64,000 bases of DNA from Rhodohalobacter barkolensis (GCF_002834295.1 NZ_PISP01000003.1:186001-250000); one strand, 5' to 3'. Shown: positions 33,806 to 44,061, numbered from the stretch's first letter. Numbers and translations: made by a program. The notes: generated by a model not told the origin, from the sequence alone.

Positions 33806-35020
33806 TTAGTCTGAGATCGGTACAATTCGATTCAGAGTACCATTCGATTCATTAAGGAAATAGATGTAGCCATCCGGACCTTCAATAACATGGCGAATAC
33901 GCCCGATCCCTTCAACCAAACGTTCTTCTTTAACAAACTGGTCTCCATCCAACTCTACCCTGGAGATCAATTGAAATGAAAGAGCACCAATCAACGCATT
34001 ACCTTCCCATCCGGGGTATTTGTCTGATGTAACAAATGCCATACCTGCCGGAGCAATAGATGGTGTATATTGGTGTACAGGTTGCTCCATGCCTTCCCTT
34101 TCGGTCTCTTCCGTAATGGTTGTACCGTCATAGTTTATGCCATAGGTAATCTCAGGCCAGCCGTAGTTCGCACCGGGTTTATCGTTAATATTAATCTCAT
34201 CTCCGCCGCGCGGTCCATGCTCATTGGTCCAGACAATCCCTGTTTCGGGATGAACTGCCATTCCCTGAATATTTCGATGACCGTATGAATAGATCTCATC
34301 CAAACCTTCGCTTCCAACAAAAGGATTATCTTCAGGAACAGTACCGTCATCGTTCAGGCGAAACAAACTCCCGTTCGATTTACTTAAGTCCTGAGCTGTT
34401 TCCATTTCACCGCGGTCACCGATTGAAAAGAACATATATCCATCGTGATCAAATACAATACGGCTTCCGAAATGGTGGCCTCTGCTTGTGAACGGAGTTC
34501 CTACATAAAGCTCTTCGAGGTCGGTTAAGCTGTGTGATTCTTCATCAAATTTAGCGCGGATGATGGCTGTTTGTCCCTCTCCATCCTGTGGTTTTGAATA
34601 GCTTATATAAAGCCAGCCGTTTTCCTCGTAATTTGGGTGGGGTTCGATATCCAGCAATCCGCCCTGATTATTCGCAAATACTTCAGGCACACCGCTAATT
34701 GGATCGGAGTGCAGCTCACCGTTCTTCACTTTTCTGAGATCACCATCTCTTTCCGTAATGAGTACAATGCCATCAGGTAAAAACGCAGCTGCCCATGGTA
34801 GATCCAAACTTTCTACGACCGTTTGAACGTAAAAATCAAACTCTTCAGATTCTACTTGTTCACCCGGCGAATCCGGCAGTGCAAAATACTCTTCCGGATC
34901 TGAGTCTGAGTCTGACCCATTATTAGATTCTGTCTCCAACGCTTCTGCACAGCCCACAGCCAAAAACAGAAGTAAAGCTGTAAAAAGCGTTAATAATTTT
35001 GTTGTCTTTAAAACTGTCAT
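33806..35020 (-). CDS. PQQ-dependent sugar dehydrogenase-like lipoprotein
   Basis: A 404-residue beta-propeller of the glucose/sorbosone dehydrogenase family (PF07995). A signal peptide ends at a lipobox Cys (LAVGCAEA, Cys24), followed by an acidic linker. The propeller includes SLDLPWAAAFLPDG, GGLLDIEPHPNYEENGW, GHRNIQGMAVHPETG and EHGPRGGDEIN, which are typical family blades. It would oxidise sugars outside the inner membrane with PQQ. No PQQ synthesis gene is present here, so the cofactor and substrate are inferred. Confidence 0.9.
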   Translation of the reverse strand: MTVLKTTKLLTLFTALLLFLAVGCAEALETESNNGSDSDSDPEEYFALPDSPGEQVESEEFDFYVQTVVESLDLPWAAAFLPDGIVLITERDGDLRKVKNGELHSDPISGVPEVFANNQGGLLDIEPHPNYEENGWLYISYSKPQDGEGQTAIIRAKFDEESHSLTDLEELYVGTPFTSRGHHFGSRIVFDHDGYMFFSIGDRGEMETAQDLSKSNGSLFRLNDDGTVPEDNPFVGSEGLDEIYSYGHRNIQGMAVHPETGIVWTNEHGPRGGDEININDKPGANYGWPEITYGINYDGTTITEETEREGMEQPVHQYTPSIAPAGMAFVTSDKYPGWEGNALIGALSFQLISRVELDGDQFVKEERLVEGIGRIRHVIEGPDGYIYFLNESNGTLNRIVPISD

Positions 35021-35092
35021 AAGATAGGTGTTTATGGTTGATTGGTTTATAAACTTATCTACTGCATTATCTTAACGAAAATTTCCGTTTTA

Positions 35093-35941
35093 TCAATCCA
35101 GCGTATAGGTTCCGGACAAATCAAATGGAAATGTTTGCCCATCACGGAATCCCCGCAGATCTGCTGAGATATCAGCCGATCCTTTCAAATCGTAATTAAA
35201 AGTTGATTCTCCTCTCATAATGTCCATCAATGCTGAACCCATTTGAGACGAACTCAAGCGAATTGGAATGCTGATTGTTTGTCGTTCTGAACCGCCTACC
35301 CGAATGGTTTCGCCGAGCGTTGTATCCAGCCACTTACGTCCATTTACGGTTAATTCGTACGCGGCATTCGCAATGGATATTGCAAATGGATTTGGGTTCT
35401 GGACATTAAACGTTACCTCAACTTCCGCTCCGCTCAGAGACATCTCTTTTACATTAAAATCTCCCATTGAAATTCTGGGGACTTTAGGTATTGGAATCTC
35501 TCCGGATGTTCGAACCGGTACTTTTCGCATTCCTAACACCGGCATATCAAATTCAACTTCAGTAGAGAGTGCGTACGAAAGGCTGTCCTGGCGCACTACA
35601 GAACTGAATGTTTCATAAACTTCAGAAAAATTCAATGTTACAGGCACCTGGATAGACTGAGAAGATTCCCGGCCAATAGAAAGAGGATCTTCCTGCAATC
35701 CTGTAATAAAAGATTGCTCATTGATAAAAAACTCATAGCTGTACTGTTCGGCCGAAACACCAAAACGGTTGGGGTTGTTTACTTCAAAGTCAAACAGAAG
35801 GGTCACACCGTCAAAAGTAATTTGATCGATAGACATATCCTGAAAAGTAACATCGGGTTCCCGAATGTCCGCAGCATCACGTATTGTGCCACAGCCAGCC
35901 AGGATTAATACAGCGGTAAGGATTAGTAGTACTCTTTTCAT
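35093..35941 (-). CDS. LEA14-like lipoprotein with two WHy domains
   Basis: A 282-residue lipoprotein (LILAGCGTIRD, Cys17) with two similar beta-sandwich halves. Each contains an FxxxVxNPNxFxxxxxxxxYE-type signature: FDFEVNNPNRFGVSAEQYSYE near residue 50, and FNVQNPNPFAISIANAAYELT near residue 175. This is the LEA type 2/WHy fold, linked to desiccation and stress in plants and bacteria. A periplasmic chaperone-like role is a guess. Confidence 0.85.
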   Translation of the reverse strand: MKRVLLILTAVLILAGCGTIRDAADIREPDVTFQDMSIDQITFDGVTLLFDFEVNNPNRFGVSAEQYSYEFFINEQSFITGLQEDPLSIGRESSQSIQVPVTLNFSEVYETFSSVVRQDSLSYALSTEVEFDMPVLGMRKVPVRTSGEIPIPKVPRISMGDFNVKEMSLSGAEVEVTFNVQNPNPFAISIANAAYELTVNGRKWLDTTLGETIRVGGSERQTISIPIRLSSSQMGSALMDIMRGESTFNYDLKGSADISADLRGFRDGQTFPFDLSGTYTLD

Positions 35942-35996
35942 ATTCTTAATATCAGCTTTAATAGTAATAAATAAAGTCTTTTTGATGTAAAAAGTT

Positions 35997-36674
35997 TCAA
36001 CCCGGGTTAGTCATTTCGGCAAGCTGACGACGGAATTTTGGTGCTCCTCCATTTGCGGGATGACGTACACCAATGTAATCAATTCCGAGTTCAGACAAAC
36101 TCTGCTCACATTTACGCCCAACAGCCACGATTTTAGGAGCATTAAAAAGACGAATGAAACTCTTCAGATGCCTTAACCCGGCTTCCATTTCACCCGCCAA
36201 AGGTGTGCGATTGCTCAACAAGCCCTTATCGGGATTGTATGGGTGCCACGGTACGGCATTCCATAGAACCACCTCGTACGGGTCAATTTTAAGATCTCTG
36301 AGTGCACCCCACATAATTGTGGCTGTTGGTTCACTCATCCCTTTTTCAATCAAATCCGGTCTGCTCGTCCGGTTCGGTATTTCAGATTTAAAAACGTGCT
36401 CTGGCTTAACTCCGTACTTCTCTTCCTGGAAACCGAGTAAAATCCGCTCGGATGTCATAGCAATTCCCGTAAAATGACCTCCCTGATACCCCAGCGCCTC
36501 GGCAATGAAAAGGTACTTTGCCCTGTCTTTCCTCTCCTCCAGGTAAGTCTCCAGCTGTTTTTTTCTGATATCCGGAGCATTGGGAACCAGGTCATTCTTT
36601 TTATCCTGGTGAAACCAGGGATTAAATAGTCCGCGCGGGGTTCTTTTCAAAGATTGAACAAACTTCGAAATCAT
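35997..36674 (-). CDS. Uracil-DNA-glycosylase-superfamily protein
   Basis: A 225-residue protein of the uracil-DNA glycosylase fold. It shows FIAEALGYQGGHFTGIAMTSER near the first catalytic loop, LWNAVPWHPYNP in the middle and IGVRHPANGG for the C-terminal histidine motif (usually HPS). The normal water-activating GQDPY is absent, so it belongs to a divergent branch. It may remove damaged bases, or may have another substrate. The RecQ gene is 60 bases upstream on the same strand. Confidence 0.78.
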   Translation of the reverse strand: MISKFVQSLKRTPRGLFNPWFHQDKKNDLVPNAPDIRKKQLETYLEERKDRAKYLFIAEALGYQGGHFTGIAMTSERILLGFQEEKYGVKPEHVFKSEIPNRTSRPDLIEKGMSEPTATIMWGALRDLKIDPYEVVLWNAVPWHPYNPDKGLLSNRTPLAGEMEAGLRHLKSFIRLFNAPKIVAVGRKCEQSLSELGIDYIGVRHPANGGAPKFRRQLAEMTNPG

Positions 36675-36732
36675 AAAACAGTTAAGCTATAAAAAGATTA
36701 ATAAAACGTTACTAAATCATTCGGTAGAGCGT

Positions 36733-38913
36733 TTAAGAGGCTCCGTTTTCAGCCAGGTAGGCCAGCTGAAGAACACGAAGTTCACCGTAATCCACCGTTT
36801 TATCCAGATCTTCGTAAACCGGTTTCAGAATATCAGCCCCAACCTTATCCATGGAAGCATAAACCTCATCGATTTTACGCTGAGAAAGTGTAGAAGCCTC
36901 TAAAATTCCTTCCGGCTCAATTTTATTCCCATCATCCAGATATTTTTTCAGATTACTCAAAATGGTTACGGCTTTAACGCCAAACTGTTCAGCGAGATGT
37001 TCAATCGATTTTCCATTATTAAACTCCTCCCCGACCAATTCATATTTTTTCTTTTCTGTGGTTTTCTCAACCTTTTTCTTGATGGCTTTCGACTTCTCAT
37101 CCACGTCATTATTTTCGGTAAACTCTTTGATGATCGGCAGAAAGTCATCGCCATATTTTTTCAGCTTAACGGATCCAACACCGTATATAGCCATCAGACT
37201 CTCATCATCCTGAGGAAAGTAATACGACATCTCCATCAAAGTTGTATCGGGGAAAATTGCATACGGAGGAATTTCCTGCTCATCCGCCAGTTCTTTCCGT
37301 TTTGCCCGGAGTTTTTCAAACAGATCCGCATTGTGTTTGTTCTCCACATCCGTGCTGGTTCGAGACGGTTTATCTTCATCTGATGTTGCCTGTGTTCGAT
37401 CCAGAATTCCTTCAACGCGTTCATCTCCTTTCAGTACAGCTGTAGCAGCGGCTGTTAGTTTCAGGCTTCCGTGTTCCGGATCCTTCTTCAAGAGATCTTT
37501 CCTCAGCAACAATCTGGAAAGCTGGATCCATTGGTTTTTCGTCCACTCCTGCCCTATCCCGTAGGTTGACAGCTTGTCGTGGCCGTTTTCCAAAATTTTC
37601 TTCTGCTTCGATCCTCTCAGGATATCAGCAATATAGTAGGCTCCGTAAGTCTCGTCTGTTCGGGCAATACAGCTCATATATTTTTGCGCCTGCTCCGTGT
37701 AGTTCTGCATGTTGTCTTTGTACTGCAGGCAATTATCACACATACCACATTCATCATGCGGATACTCCTCACCGAAATACTCCATCAGGGGTTTCCGGCG
37801 GCAACCGTCATATTCAAGAAAGTGCAATAGTGCGTCCAGGTGTTTCTCTGCAACTTTCTTCTCTTCACCCTCTTTCTGGTTGATGAAATACTGAATTTTC
37901 TGCTTGTCGGAGTAGCTGTAGAGCAACATGCAGTCTGCCTGCAAACCATCACGCCCGGCCCGACCAATCTGCTGATAGTACGACTCAATATTCTGTGGCA
38001 TATCATGGTGAATCACAAAACGTACATCCGGCTTGTTGATTCCCATTCCGAACGCAATGGTTGCCACAATTATCTGAATGTCATCCCGGATAAATGCTTC
38101 CTGATTCCGGGTACGCTGTGCTTCCGAAAGGCCGGCATGATATGGGCGAACGGAATGCCCCTCATGTTTTAGATCGCTGTAGAGTTCATTGACCTGACGA
38201 CGCGAAAAGCAGTAGATAATTCCTGACTGCTTTGGACGGGTGTAAAGAAAATCAAGAATCTGCTCCAGCGGCTCCTGCTTATCCACAACCTGCAGAAGAA
38301 GATTTTTTCGGTCGAAACTGGCAACGAAAGTTTCAGAATCTTTCATCTCCAGTATCTGCTGGATATCATCTCTTACCCTTGGTGTAGCGGTTGCGGTTAA
38401 GGCCAGGCAAACCGCATCCGGAAAGTCCTTCCGAACCGTTGCAAGCTGTCGGTATTCGGGCCTGAAATCGTGTCCCCACTCAGAAATGCAGTGCGCTTCA
38501 TCAATGGTAAAGCAGTCCACCGTCAACCCTTTTAAAAGTTCGCGTGTACTCTCCATCATAAGCGTCTCGGGAGCCAGATAGAGAAGTTTTGCTTCCCCCT
38601 TTTTTAATTTTCGGACATTTTCACTGTACCGTTCAGGTGTCAACGTACTGTTCAGAAAAAGAGCGGGTACTCCGTACTCATCCAGCTGCTCAACTTGATC
38701 CTTCATCAGCGAGATAAGCGGAGAGATCACAATGGTCAAGCCATCAAAAATAAGCGCCGGTATTTGATAACAGATCGACTTCCCACCGCCGGTGGGCATG
38801 ATCACTAATGAATCTTTTTTCTTGAGAACTTTTGAAATAACTTCTTCCTGAAGCGGTCTGAATTGATTGTAACCAAACGTTTCTTGCAGGACCTGCTTCG
38901 CTTCCTTTACCAT
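36733..38913 (-). CDS. recQ: ATP-dependent DNA helicase RecQ
   Basis: A 726-residue RecQ. The helicase core has TGGGKS (41-46), the DEAHCISEWGHDFRPEY box and the QQIGRAGRDG motif. The zinc-binding and winged-helix RQC region has four cysteines (CRRKPLMEYF, DECGMCDNC). An HRDC domain (about 530-605) follows, and a C-terminal helix-turn-helix segment (EHLAEQFGVKAVTILSNL) lies near residue 655. It unwinds 3'-5' in recombination and stalled-fork repair. Confidence 0.96.
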   Translation of the reverse strand: MVKEAKQVLQETFGYNQFRPLQEEVISKVLKKKDSLVIMPTGGGKSICYQIPALIFDGLTIVISPLISLMKDQVEQLDEYGVPALFLNSTLTPERYSENVRKLKKGEAKLLYLAPETLMMESTRELLKGLTVDCFTIDEAHCISEWGHDFRPEYRQLATVRKDFPDAVCLALTATATPRVRDDIQQILEMKDSETFVASFDRKNLLLQVVDKQEPLEQILDFLYTRPKQSGIIYCFSRRQVNELYSDLKHEGHSVRPYHAGLSEAQRTRNQEAFIRDDIQIIVATIAFGMGINKPDVRFVIHHDMPQNIESYYQQIGRAGRDGLQADCMLLYSYSDKQKIQYFINQKEGEEKKVAEKHLDALLHFLEYDGCRRKPLMEYFGEEYPHDECGMCDNCLQYKDNMQNYTEQAQKYMSCIARTDETYGAYYIADILRGSKQKKILENGHDKLSTYGIGQEWTKNQWIQLSRLLLRKDLLKKDPEHGSLKLTAAATAVLKGDERVEGILDRTQATSDEDKPSRTSTDVENKHNADLFEKLRAKRKELADEQEIPPYAIFPDTTLMEMSYYFPQDDESLMAIYGVGSVKLKKYGDDFLPIIKEFTENNDVDEKSKAIKKKVEKTTEKKKYELVGEEFNNGKSIEHLAEQFGVKAVTILSNLKKYLDDGNKIEPEGILEASTLSQRKIDEVYASMDKVGADILKPVYEDLDKTVDYGELRVLQLAYLAENGAS

Positions 38914-39062
38914 ATCTGCCTTTTCCTATGTGCTAATTTCAATTCTTCGATAGCTATATATAAGATACCGGATATAGTGCTTCCTTACAGATTCAATTCA
39001 AAAAAGATCCAATCCATTCAAAGAAATAGAGTATTTGTACAAAATTTTACCGGTAAGAATCT

Positions 39063-40406
39063 TTATTTCTGTCTCGGTATCAGATAAAACTCCTCCAACC
39101 TGCCATCAGTATACGCGGCCTCTGCTCCATCAAAAATGGCATCCTCCTCGAGCATGATTCGAATGGATCGATTCCACTCGGGAATATATACTTCTGCATT
39201 TAATTCAATGGAGTGAGCTGTATTTGGATACAACGGATAATCTCCCTTGCCGGGTACTCCATCCTGTTGATCCCAAAGCCCAATGATGGGGCCCGCACCG
39301 TGTCCCTGATATCCTATCGGATGTGTATAAATTGTTGCGTTGATATCTTCAGATTCTGCATTTTGAAGCGCTGATGTCAGAATTTCATTTCCGGTTCTGC
39401 CTGTTCTAAACTCATTCGTTAAAATATCCTGCAGGCGATTTCCAATTTTCAAAGCATCTCGTAATCCCTTTGGAGCTTCCGTCTCTCCGGGCCGCAGAAC
39501 GTAGGCATGACGCTGGGTGTCTGTTGACAAACCCAGGTACTCAATTCCAAAATCCATATGGATAAGATCACCCGGCATAATGACATCCGCACCGGACCGA
39601 TCCGAAAAGTCTCCGTCATGTTCATCAGATTCACTTCGCTGAACCGAAACGGATGGGTGAAACCAGGCTGTCAGGTTCAGGTCGCGTATTCTTTCCCGGT
39701 ACCACCACTGCAAATCTTCAGTAGTTGTAATTCCCGGAGTAATAACCCGCTCTGATAATCCCTCAGCTACAATGTTGTGGGCAATTCGGTTTATCTGCCT
39801 GTAAACTGTTTTCTCCTCCTCTGTGCGGGTTTCGAGCCAGCCAATGGCCAGATTTTCAGCTGAGACAATACGATCTTGAAGATCAGAGCTCAGACTATTT
39901 TTCAAATTCGTATAGTCTGTATAGCTGATCCCATCAGCCAAGGCAAAGTTTTCAGAAAAATTCACCCCAATTTTATCCGGGTTTCGCTCGGCAACCACCT
40001 GTCCAAACCGTTTCCACTGATCCGGCTCCTCATCCGGAAACCACTGCGTTTCAAAAAACCCGATGTTATACCGGGCTACGGCCAGTCGCTCCAAAGGTTC
40101 ACCATTTCCCGGATCGAAAAACATCAAAATTGTTGTTCTGCGTGAGGACTGCCAGGTTGCAGGGAGCATGGTTAACAACACCGGATCCTCATTATATTCG
40201 CGGGCCACCAAAACCCACATATCAACTCCTTCCCTTCTCATCAACTCCGGTACCAAATGGTCTAATCGATTTTCTGCCCACCGGTCCATAACCTCGGCTC
40301 TATCACGCATAGACAGGATATGAGGCGTAATATCATTAACACTTTGCGAATAAGCGCCATCCGCCATAAATATTGAAAAAACAGTAATTAAAATGATCTT
40401 TTTCAT
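39063..40406 (-). CDS. Secreted M24-family metallopeptidase (Xaa-Pro aminopeptidase-like)
   Basis: A 447-residue peptidase with a signal peptide (1-20, ending GAYSQ). The pita-bread fold metal ligands are visible in the C-terminal half: the two aspartates in HMDFGIEYLGLSTDTQR, the His in GYQGHGAGPIIG, the Glu in SIELNAEVYIPEW and the last Glu in LEEDAIF. It should cleave N-terminal residues before proline in peptides in the periplasm. It is divergent from ilvE. Confidence 0.9.
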   Translation of the reverse strand: MKKIILITVFSIFMADGAYSQSVNDITPHILSMRDRAEVMDRWAENRLDHLVPELMRREGVDMWVLVAREYNEDPVLLTMLPATWQSSRRTTILMFFDPGNGEPLERLAVARYNIGFFETQWFPDEEPDQWKRFGQVVAERNPDKIGVNFSENFALADGISYTDYTNLKNSLSSDLQDRIVSAENLAIGWLETRTEEEKTVYRQINRIAHNIVAEGLSERVITPGITTTEDLQWWYRERIRDLNLTAWFHPSVSVQRSESDEHDGDFSDRSGADVIMPGDLIHMDFGIEYLGLSTDTQRHAYVLRPGETEAPKGLRDALKIGNRLQDILTNEFRTGRTGNEILTSALQNAESEDINATIYTHPIGYQGHGAGPIIGLWDQQDGVPGKGDYPLYPNTAHSIELNAEVYIPEWNRSIRIMLEEDAIFDGAEAAYTDGRLEEFYLIPRQK

Positions 40407-40499
40407 AAGAGCAATAGGACTGAATTATTAGTTTTTGCCTAAGATTTACAAAAATTCCTGTTATCTTTAATAGGATTGAATGTAAACGAATAAGCCATT

Positions 40500-41570
40500 A
40501 TGAAAATAAGCATTACCGAAACAGATCAAAGCAGAATTTCCGAGGTTGATTTTAATCATCTGCAGTTTGGGAGGATCTTTTCTGATCATATGCTTGAGAT
40601 GGTTTATAAAGACGGCCAATGGCACGAACCAAAGATTATTCCATACGGTCCGATTCAATTTACCCCGTCTATGCAGGCATTGCACTATGGTCAGGCTATT
40701 TTTGAAGGGATGAAAGCCTATCATGTGGATGATGAAACGCTCCACCTTTTCAGGCCTAAGGATCATCATCAACGGCTAAACAATTCAGCCAGACGCCTAT
40801 GCATGCCTGAAATTGATGAACAGATCTTTATTGAAGGACTTGAAGAGCTGATCTCCCTGGATCATCAGTGGGTACCGAAGCAACATGGTCACGCACTCTA
40901 CGTGCGGCCTTTTATGTTTGCCGCCGAAGAATACCTTGCCGCTAAAGTATCGAAGGAATACCGATTTTATGTGATTACAAGTCCGGTGGCAGCCTACTAC
41001 AGCGAGGGATTTAACCCGGTAAAATTAACCACCTCAGAGAAATTTGTACGCGCTGTTGAAGGAGGCACCGGGGAAGCTAAGGCCGCCGGAAACTATGCAG
41101 CAAGTTTTTTACCTGCCCAGAATGCTCAGAAGAAAGGGTTTACACAGGTTATTTGGCTGGATGCCAAAGAAAAACGGTTCATCGAAGAAGTGGGTACTAT
41201 GAATATCTTCTTTCAAATTGATGAGAAACTGGTTACTCCAAAACTATCCGGATCGGTACTTCCGGGAATTACCCGAAGATCCGTGATCGAAATTGCTAAA
41301 AATTGGGGTACAGTAGTTGAAGAGCGTAGAGTAGGAATCGATGAAATTATTGAAGCTCATAAATCCGGGAGACTAAAAGAAGTCTTCGGATCCGGTACTG
41401 CAGCGGTAATTTCACCGGTCGGAGTCATTCAACATGGGGACGAGACCATTCGATTGGATGAGGAAAAAATTGGGCCTTTTGCTAAAAAAATGTTCGCAAC
41501 TATTACAGGTATTCAATATGGCAAAATTGACGATCCATTTGGCTGGACTCATCCCATATCTTTGGATTAA
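40500..41570 (+). CDS. ilvE: Branched-chain amino acid aminotransferase
   Basis: A 356-residue PLP fold type IV transaminase for the last step of leucine, isoleucine and valine synthesis. The PLP lysine is K194 in EAKAAGNYAAS. The substrate motifs are HYGQAIFEGMKAY (62-74) and LYVRPFMFA, with the C-terminal GSGTAAVISPVG phosphate loop. The length and order match the BCAT type II group. Its stop overlaps the end of the convergent nucleotidase gene by four bases. Confidence 0.96.
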   Translation: MKISITETDQSRISEVDFNHLQFGRIFSDHMLEMVYKDGQWHEPKIIPYGPIQFTPSMQALHYGQAIFEGMKAYHVDDETLHLFRPKDHHQRLNNSARRLCMPEIDEQIFIEGLEELISLDHQWVPKQHGHALYVRPFMFAAEEYLAAKVSKEYRFYVITSPVAAYYSEGFNPVKLTTSEKFVRAVEGGTGEAKAAGNYAASFLPAQNAQKKGFTQVIWLDAKEKRFIEEVGTMNIFFQIDEKLVTPKLSGSVLPGITRRSVIEIAKNWGTVVEERRVGIDEIIEAHKSGRLKEVFGSGTAAVISPVGVIQHGDETIRLDEEKIGPFAKKMFATITGIQYGKIDDPFGWTHPISLD

Positions 41571-42505
41571 GAAGAGAGATTAAAATCTTCACCGATGACA
41601 TAGAATCGGTCGGACATTTTAGTTTTTTGGTTACCGGAATTGATATCCAGGTCAATTCGACCAAGGCGAACTCCACCATGACCCATTTGTGTGATTTGAG
41701 TGACATTACCTTCCGGATTCACCACTCCAACAGGATAGTCTAAAAACGTATGCGTGTGGCCACCAATGATCAGGTCTATTCCGGCTACTTTTTCAGCCAG
41801 CTTCATATCGTCCATTCTTCCGTTGTTATACTGAAATCCTAAATGACTTAAACAGATTATAAAATCACACTTGTGGTAATCCCGCAAGCTGTTTGTCATT
41901 CCGTTTGCCCACGCAACGGGATCTCTGTCTTTAACACCACCATGAAGTTCTGAAGGAATAACTCCCTCAAATTCAATACCTAAGCCAAAAATCCCGATTC
42001 TAAACCCATCCATTTCACGTACTATTAATCGGCGAAGGTAAGGATTCATCGGCGTACCGGCAGCATCATAATTTGCAGCAAGAATTGGAAAATCCGTCTT
42101 ATCAGCCGCCTCCGCAAAACCATCCGGACCACGATCAAATTCGTGATTACCGACTGCCATGGCATCATACCCCATTTCGGACATCAACTTCAGATCAACT
42201 TTCCCTCCATAAACATCAAACCACGGCGTTCCCTGGAAAACATCCCCTGCATCCAGCAAGAGCACATTTTTCTGTTCAGTACGAATTTTTTTAACGAGTG
42301 AGGCACGTCTTGCAATTCCGCCAAGCCCGGCATAATCAACTGCATTTTCTGGAAAGGGATCCAAACGGGCATGTGTATCGTTTGTATACAAAATTGTTAT
42401 AGCCGAAGCCGTTGGTGTCAACAATTTACCTGTGAGACCTAACGGCATAGTAGCTCCTGCAGCAAGTAGTGCACCTCGCTTTAAAAACTCTTTTCTGGAT
42501 ATCAA
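41567..42505 (-). CDS. 5'-nucleotidase-family metallophosphoesterase domain protein
   Basis: A 312-residue metallophosphatase, the catalytic half of a UshA-type 5'-nucleotidase. Metal motifs are LYTNDTHARLD, DAGDVFQGTPW, GNHEFDRGPDG and GGHTHTFLD. The N terminus, SRKEFLKRGALLAAGA, resembles a Tat signal but has Arg-Lys in place of Arg-Arg, so the export route is uncertain. The upstream gene supplies the substrate-binding half and overlaps it by four bases (ATGA). Confidence 0.92.
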   Translation of the reverse strand: MISRKEFLKRGALLAAGATMPLGLTGKLLTPTASAITILYTNDTHARLDPFPENAVDYAGLGGIARRASLVKKIRTEQKNVLLLDAGDVFQGTPWFDVYGGKVDLKLMSEMGYDAMAVGNHEFDRGPDGFAEAADKTDFPILAANYDAAGTPMNPYLRRLIVREMDGFRIGIFGLGIEFEGVIPSELHGGVKDRDPVAWANGMTNSLRDYHKCDFIICLSHLGFQYNNGRMDDMKLAEKVAGIDLIIGGHTHTFLDYPVGVVNPEGNVTQITQMGHGGVRLGRIDLDINSGNQKTKMSDRFYVIGEDFNLSS

Positions 42506-43236
42506 AACCTTATCCTCCCGTCTAAATTTGGGTAGATATCCTGCCGGCTTTTAAAATAATCGGTGTAAAGATCCCGAACATTTACGTCATATAAATCAAT
42601 TCGGTCGTTATAGTCCCAGAGTGCGGGGAATCGATCTCCGCCATTTGCGGCCCAGCTACTCGTTGCCACCATATATTCTGTACTGTGGTCTAAAATCTGT
42701 GAATTAACAAGTACACCTCGAGCCTCACCATCCTCAATACGAAAGCGTATACCACTGACCGGAGCACCGCCCATTTCTGCAATTTGATTGGCTAGTTCAA
42801 ATACTTTTGACCCACGCATTTTTAAAATCACCAGGTGATTCTCGTAGGGCATAAATTCCATCACTTCGTGCAGAGTCAGTTCACCGGGTGTAAGATAAAG
42901 ACCAAACGATGAAGCTCCGATTATGCCCAAGTGGACAAACTCCTTCAGTTCACTCCCGGCTCTGTAGCGCAATGCATCTGCTACCAAATTTCCAAGCGGG
43001 CTTTCGGGTTTGCTGAATCGAAGTGTATCGTGAACAGTGGCAATTTTCTGCCCCATTACCGTATCTAATGAATCCCGATAGCTTTCAAGAAGTGCAGAAA
43101 TTTCAGGGTCCGGATTTGGGTAGGTAGTCTCGATATTCGACACCGAATTTCTTTTATCTTCAGTTGAAGAGTACTGAGAGCAGCCGGTGAACAGGCCGGC
43201 AATAATAAAAATGGGGAGCAACCAACGAATCTGCAT
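42502..43236 (-). CDS. 5'-nucleotidase C-terminal domain lipoprotein
   Basis: A 244-residue lipoprotein (LFTGCSQYS, Cys19) made of only the nucleotide-binding domain of 5'-nucleotidase. It shows SPLGNLVADALRYR, GELTLHEVMEFMPYEN and SSWAANGGDRFP, with the Asn-Gly-Gly loop that holds the base. It lacks the metal centre, which is encoded next door. The two products probably assemble into one enzyme that releases nucleosides and phosphate outside the cell. Confidence 0.9.
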   Translation of the reverse strand: MQIRWLLPIFIIAGLFTGCSQYSSTEDKRNSVSNIETTYPNPDPEISALLESYRDSLDTVMGQKIATVHDTLRFSKPESPLGNLVADALRYRAGSELKEFVHLGIIGASSFGLYLTPGELTLHEVMEFMPYENHLVILKMRGSKVFELANQIAEMGGAPVSGIRFRIEDGEARGVLVNSQILDHSTEYMVATSSWAANGGDRFPALWDYNDRIDLYDVNVRDLYTDYFKSRQDIYPNLDGRIRF

Positions 43237-43246
43237 GAAGTTCGCT

Positions 43247-44005
43247 CTATCTCCTTTGTCTAAACATATTCATCATCAAATCACTGAAACCCAGTAGTTC
43301 CACATCGGGTGAAATTTCCGTTTTTGATCTGTCAAATGTTCTCTGATTGATAGCGGCAGCCTCTACTTTAAACACCCTTTTGTCATCTTCAAATCCTTCA
43401 ATCAGAAGCGGAAAACTATTTTGGTTCATGATCAACTCAACAGGTACATCCTCTTCAACTTGTTTGCGCCCCGTAGTTTGCCATGCTTCATAGAGTAAGC
43501 CCCAGTCTACTTTTATTTGATCTGTTAACCAGATTGAAACTGATTTATTCTCTTCATCGCTTTGCAGCACAAACTCATTTATCGTATATCCATGAAGTTC
43601 TTTTGAATTACCGGTTTCAACCACCCTGTTCTCCCAATCAAAATTGGAGGAATTTCCATTGTCTGATTTTCCGGATACTCTGTTCATCAAATCCGCCAGT
43701 CTGTCGATATCGTACTTCGCAATTTTAAAGGCTTCATTTTCACCGGTATTGAAAATAAAATCCTGATGATCGTTCCGAATCAAAATTCCATTCGTGCTAA
43801 TCCCAGACATCACTTCCAATGAACTGCTTGACTCAACAAAGATGCGATCTTTGGTAAATGTCATATTCAGATTTGTTCTCTCCGGCTGCGAGGTTTCCTC
43901 ACTTAAAATCAGATACTCAACCTGCCCTTCAAACTGGCTGTATGCCGGCTGTATAATTGCTAAAGAAAAAAGAATGACCAGACTGAAGTAGATATATGAT
44001 TTCAT
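43247..44005 (-). CDS. DUF4412-type secreted protein
   Basis: A 252-residue protein with a signal peptide (1-23, ending PAYSQ). The FEGQVEYLILSEE start and ERTNLNMTFTKDRIFVES match the DUF4412 group of beta-rich periplasmic proteins, which resemble LolA/LppX lipid carriers. The function is unknown. It is the first gene of a three-gene unit with the split nucleotidase (10-base gap). Confidence 0.72.
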   Translation of the reverse strand: MKSYIYFSLVILFSLAIIQPAYSQFEGQVEYLILSEETSQPERTNLNMTFTKDRIFVESSSSLEVMSGISTNGILIRNDHQDFIFNTGENEAFKIAKYDIDRLADLMNRVSGKSDNGNSSNFDWENRVVETGNSKELHGYTINEFVLQSDEENKSVSIWLTDQIKVDWGLLYEAWQTTGRKQVEEDVPVELIMNQNSFPLLIEGFEDDKRVFKVEAAAINQRTFDRSKTEISPDVELLGFSDLMMNMFRQRR

Positions 44006-44061
44006 AATTGAGAACTAAGAGTAATATTCATAAAAGTAAACGCTCTGCCGTCCGGTTTGTT

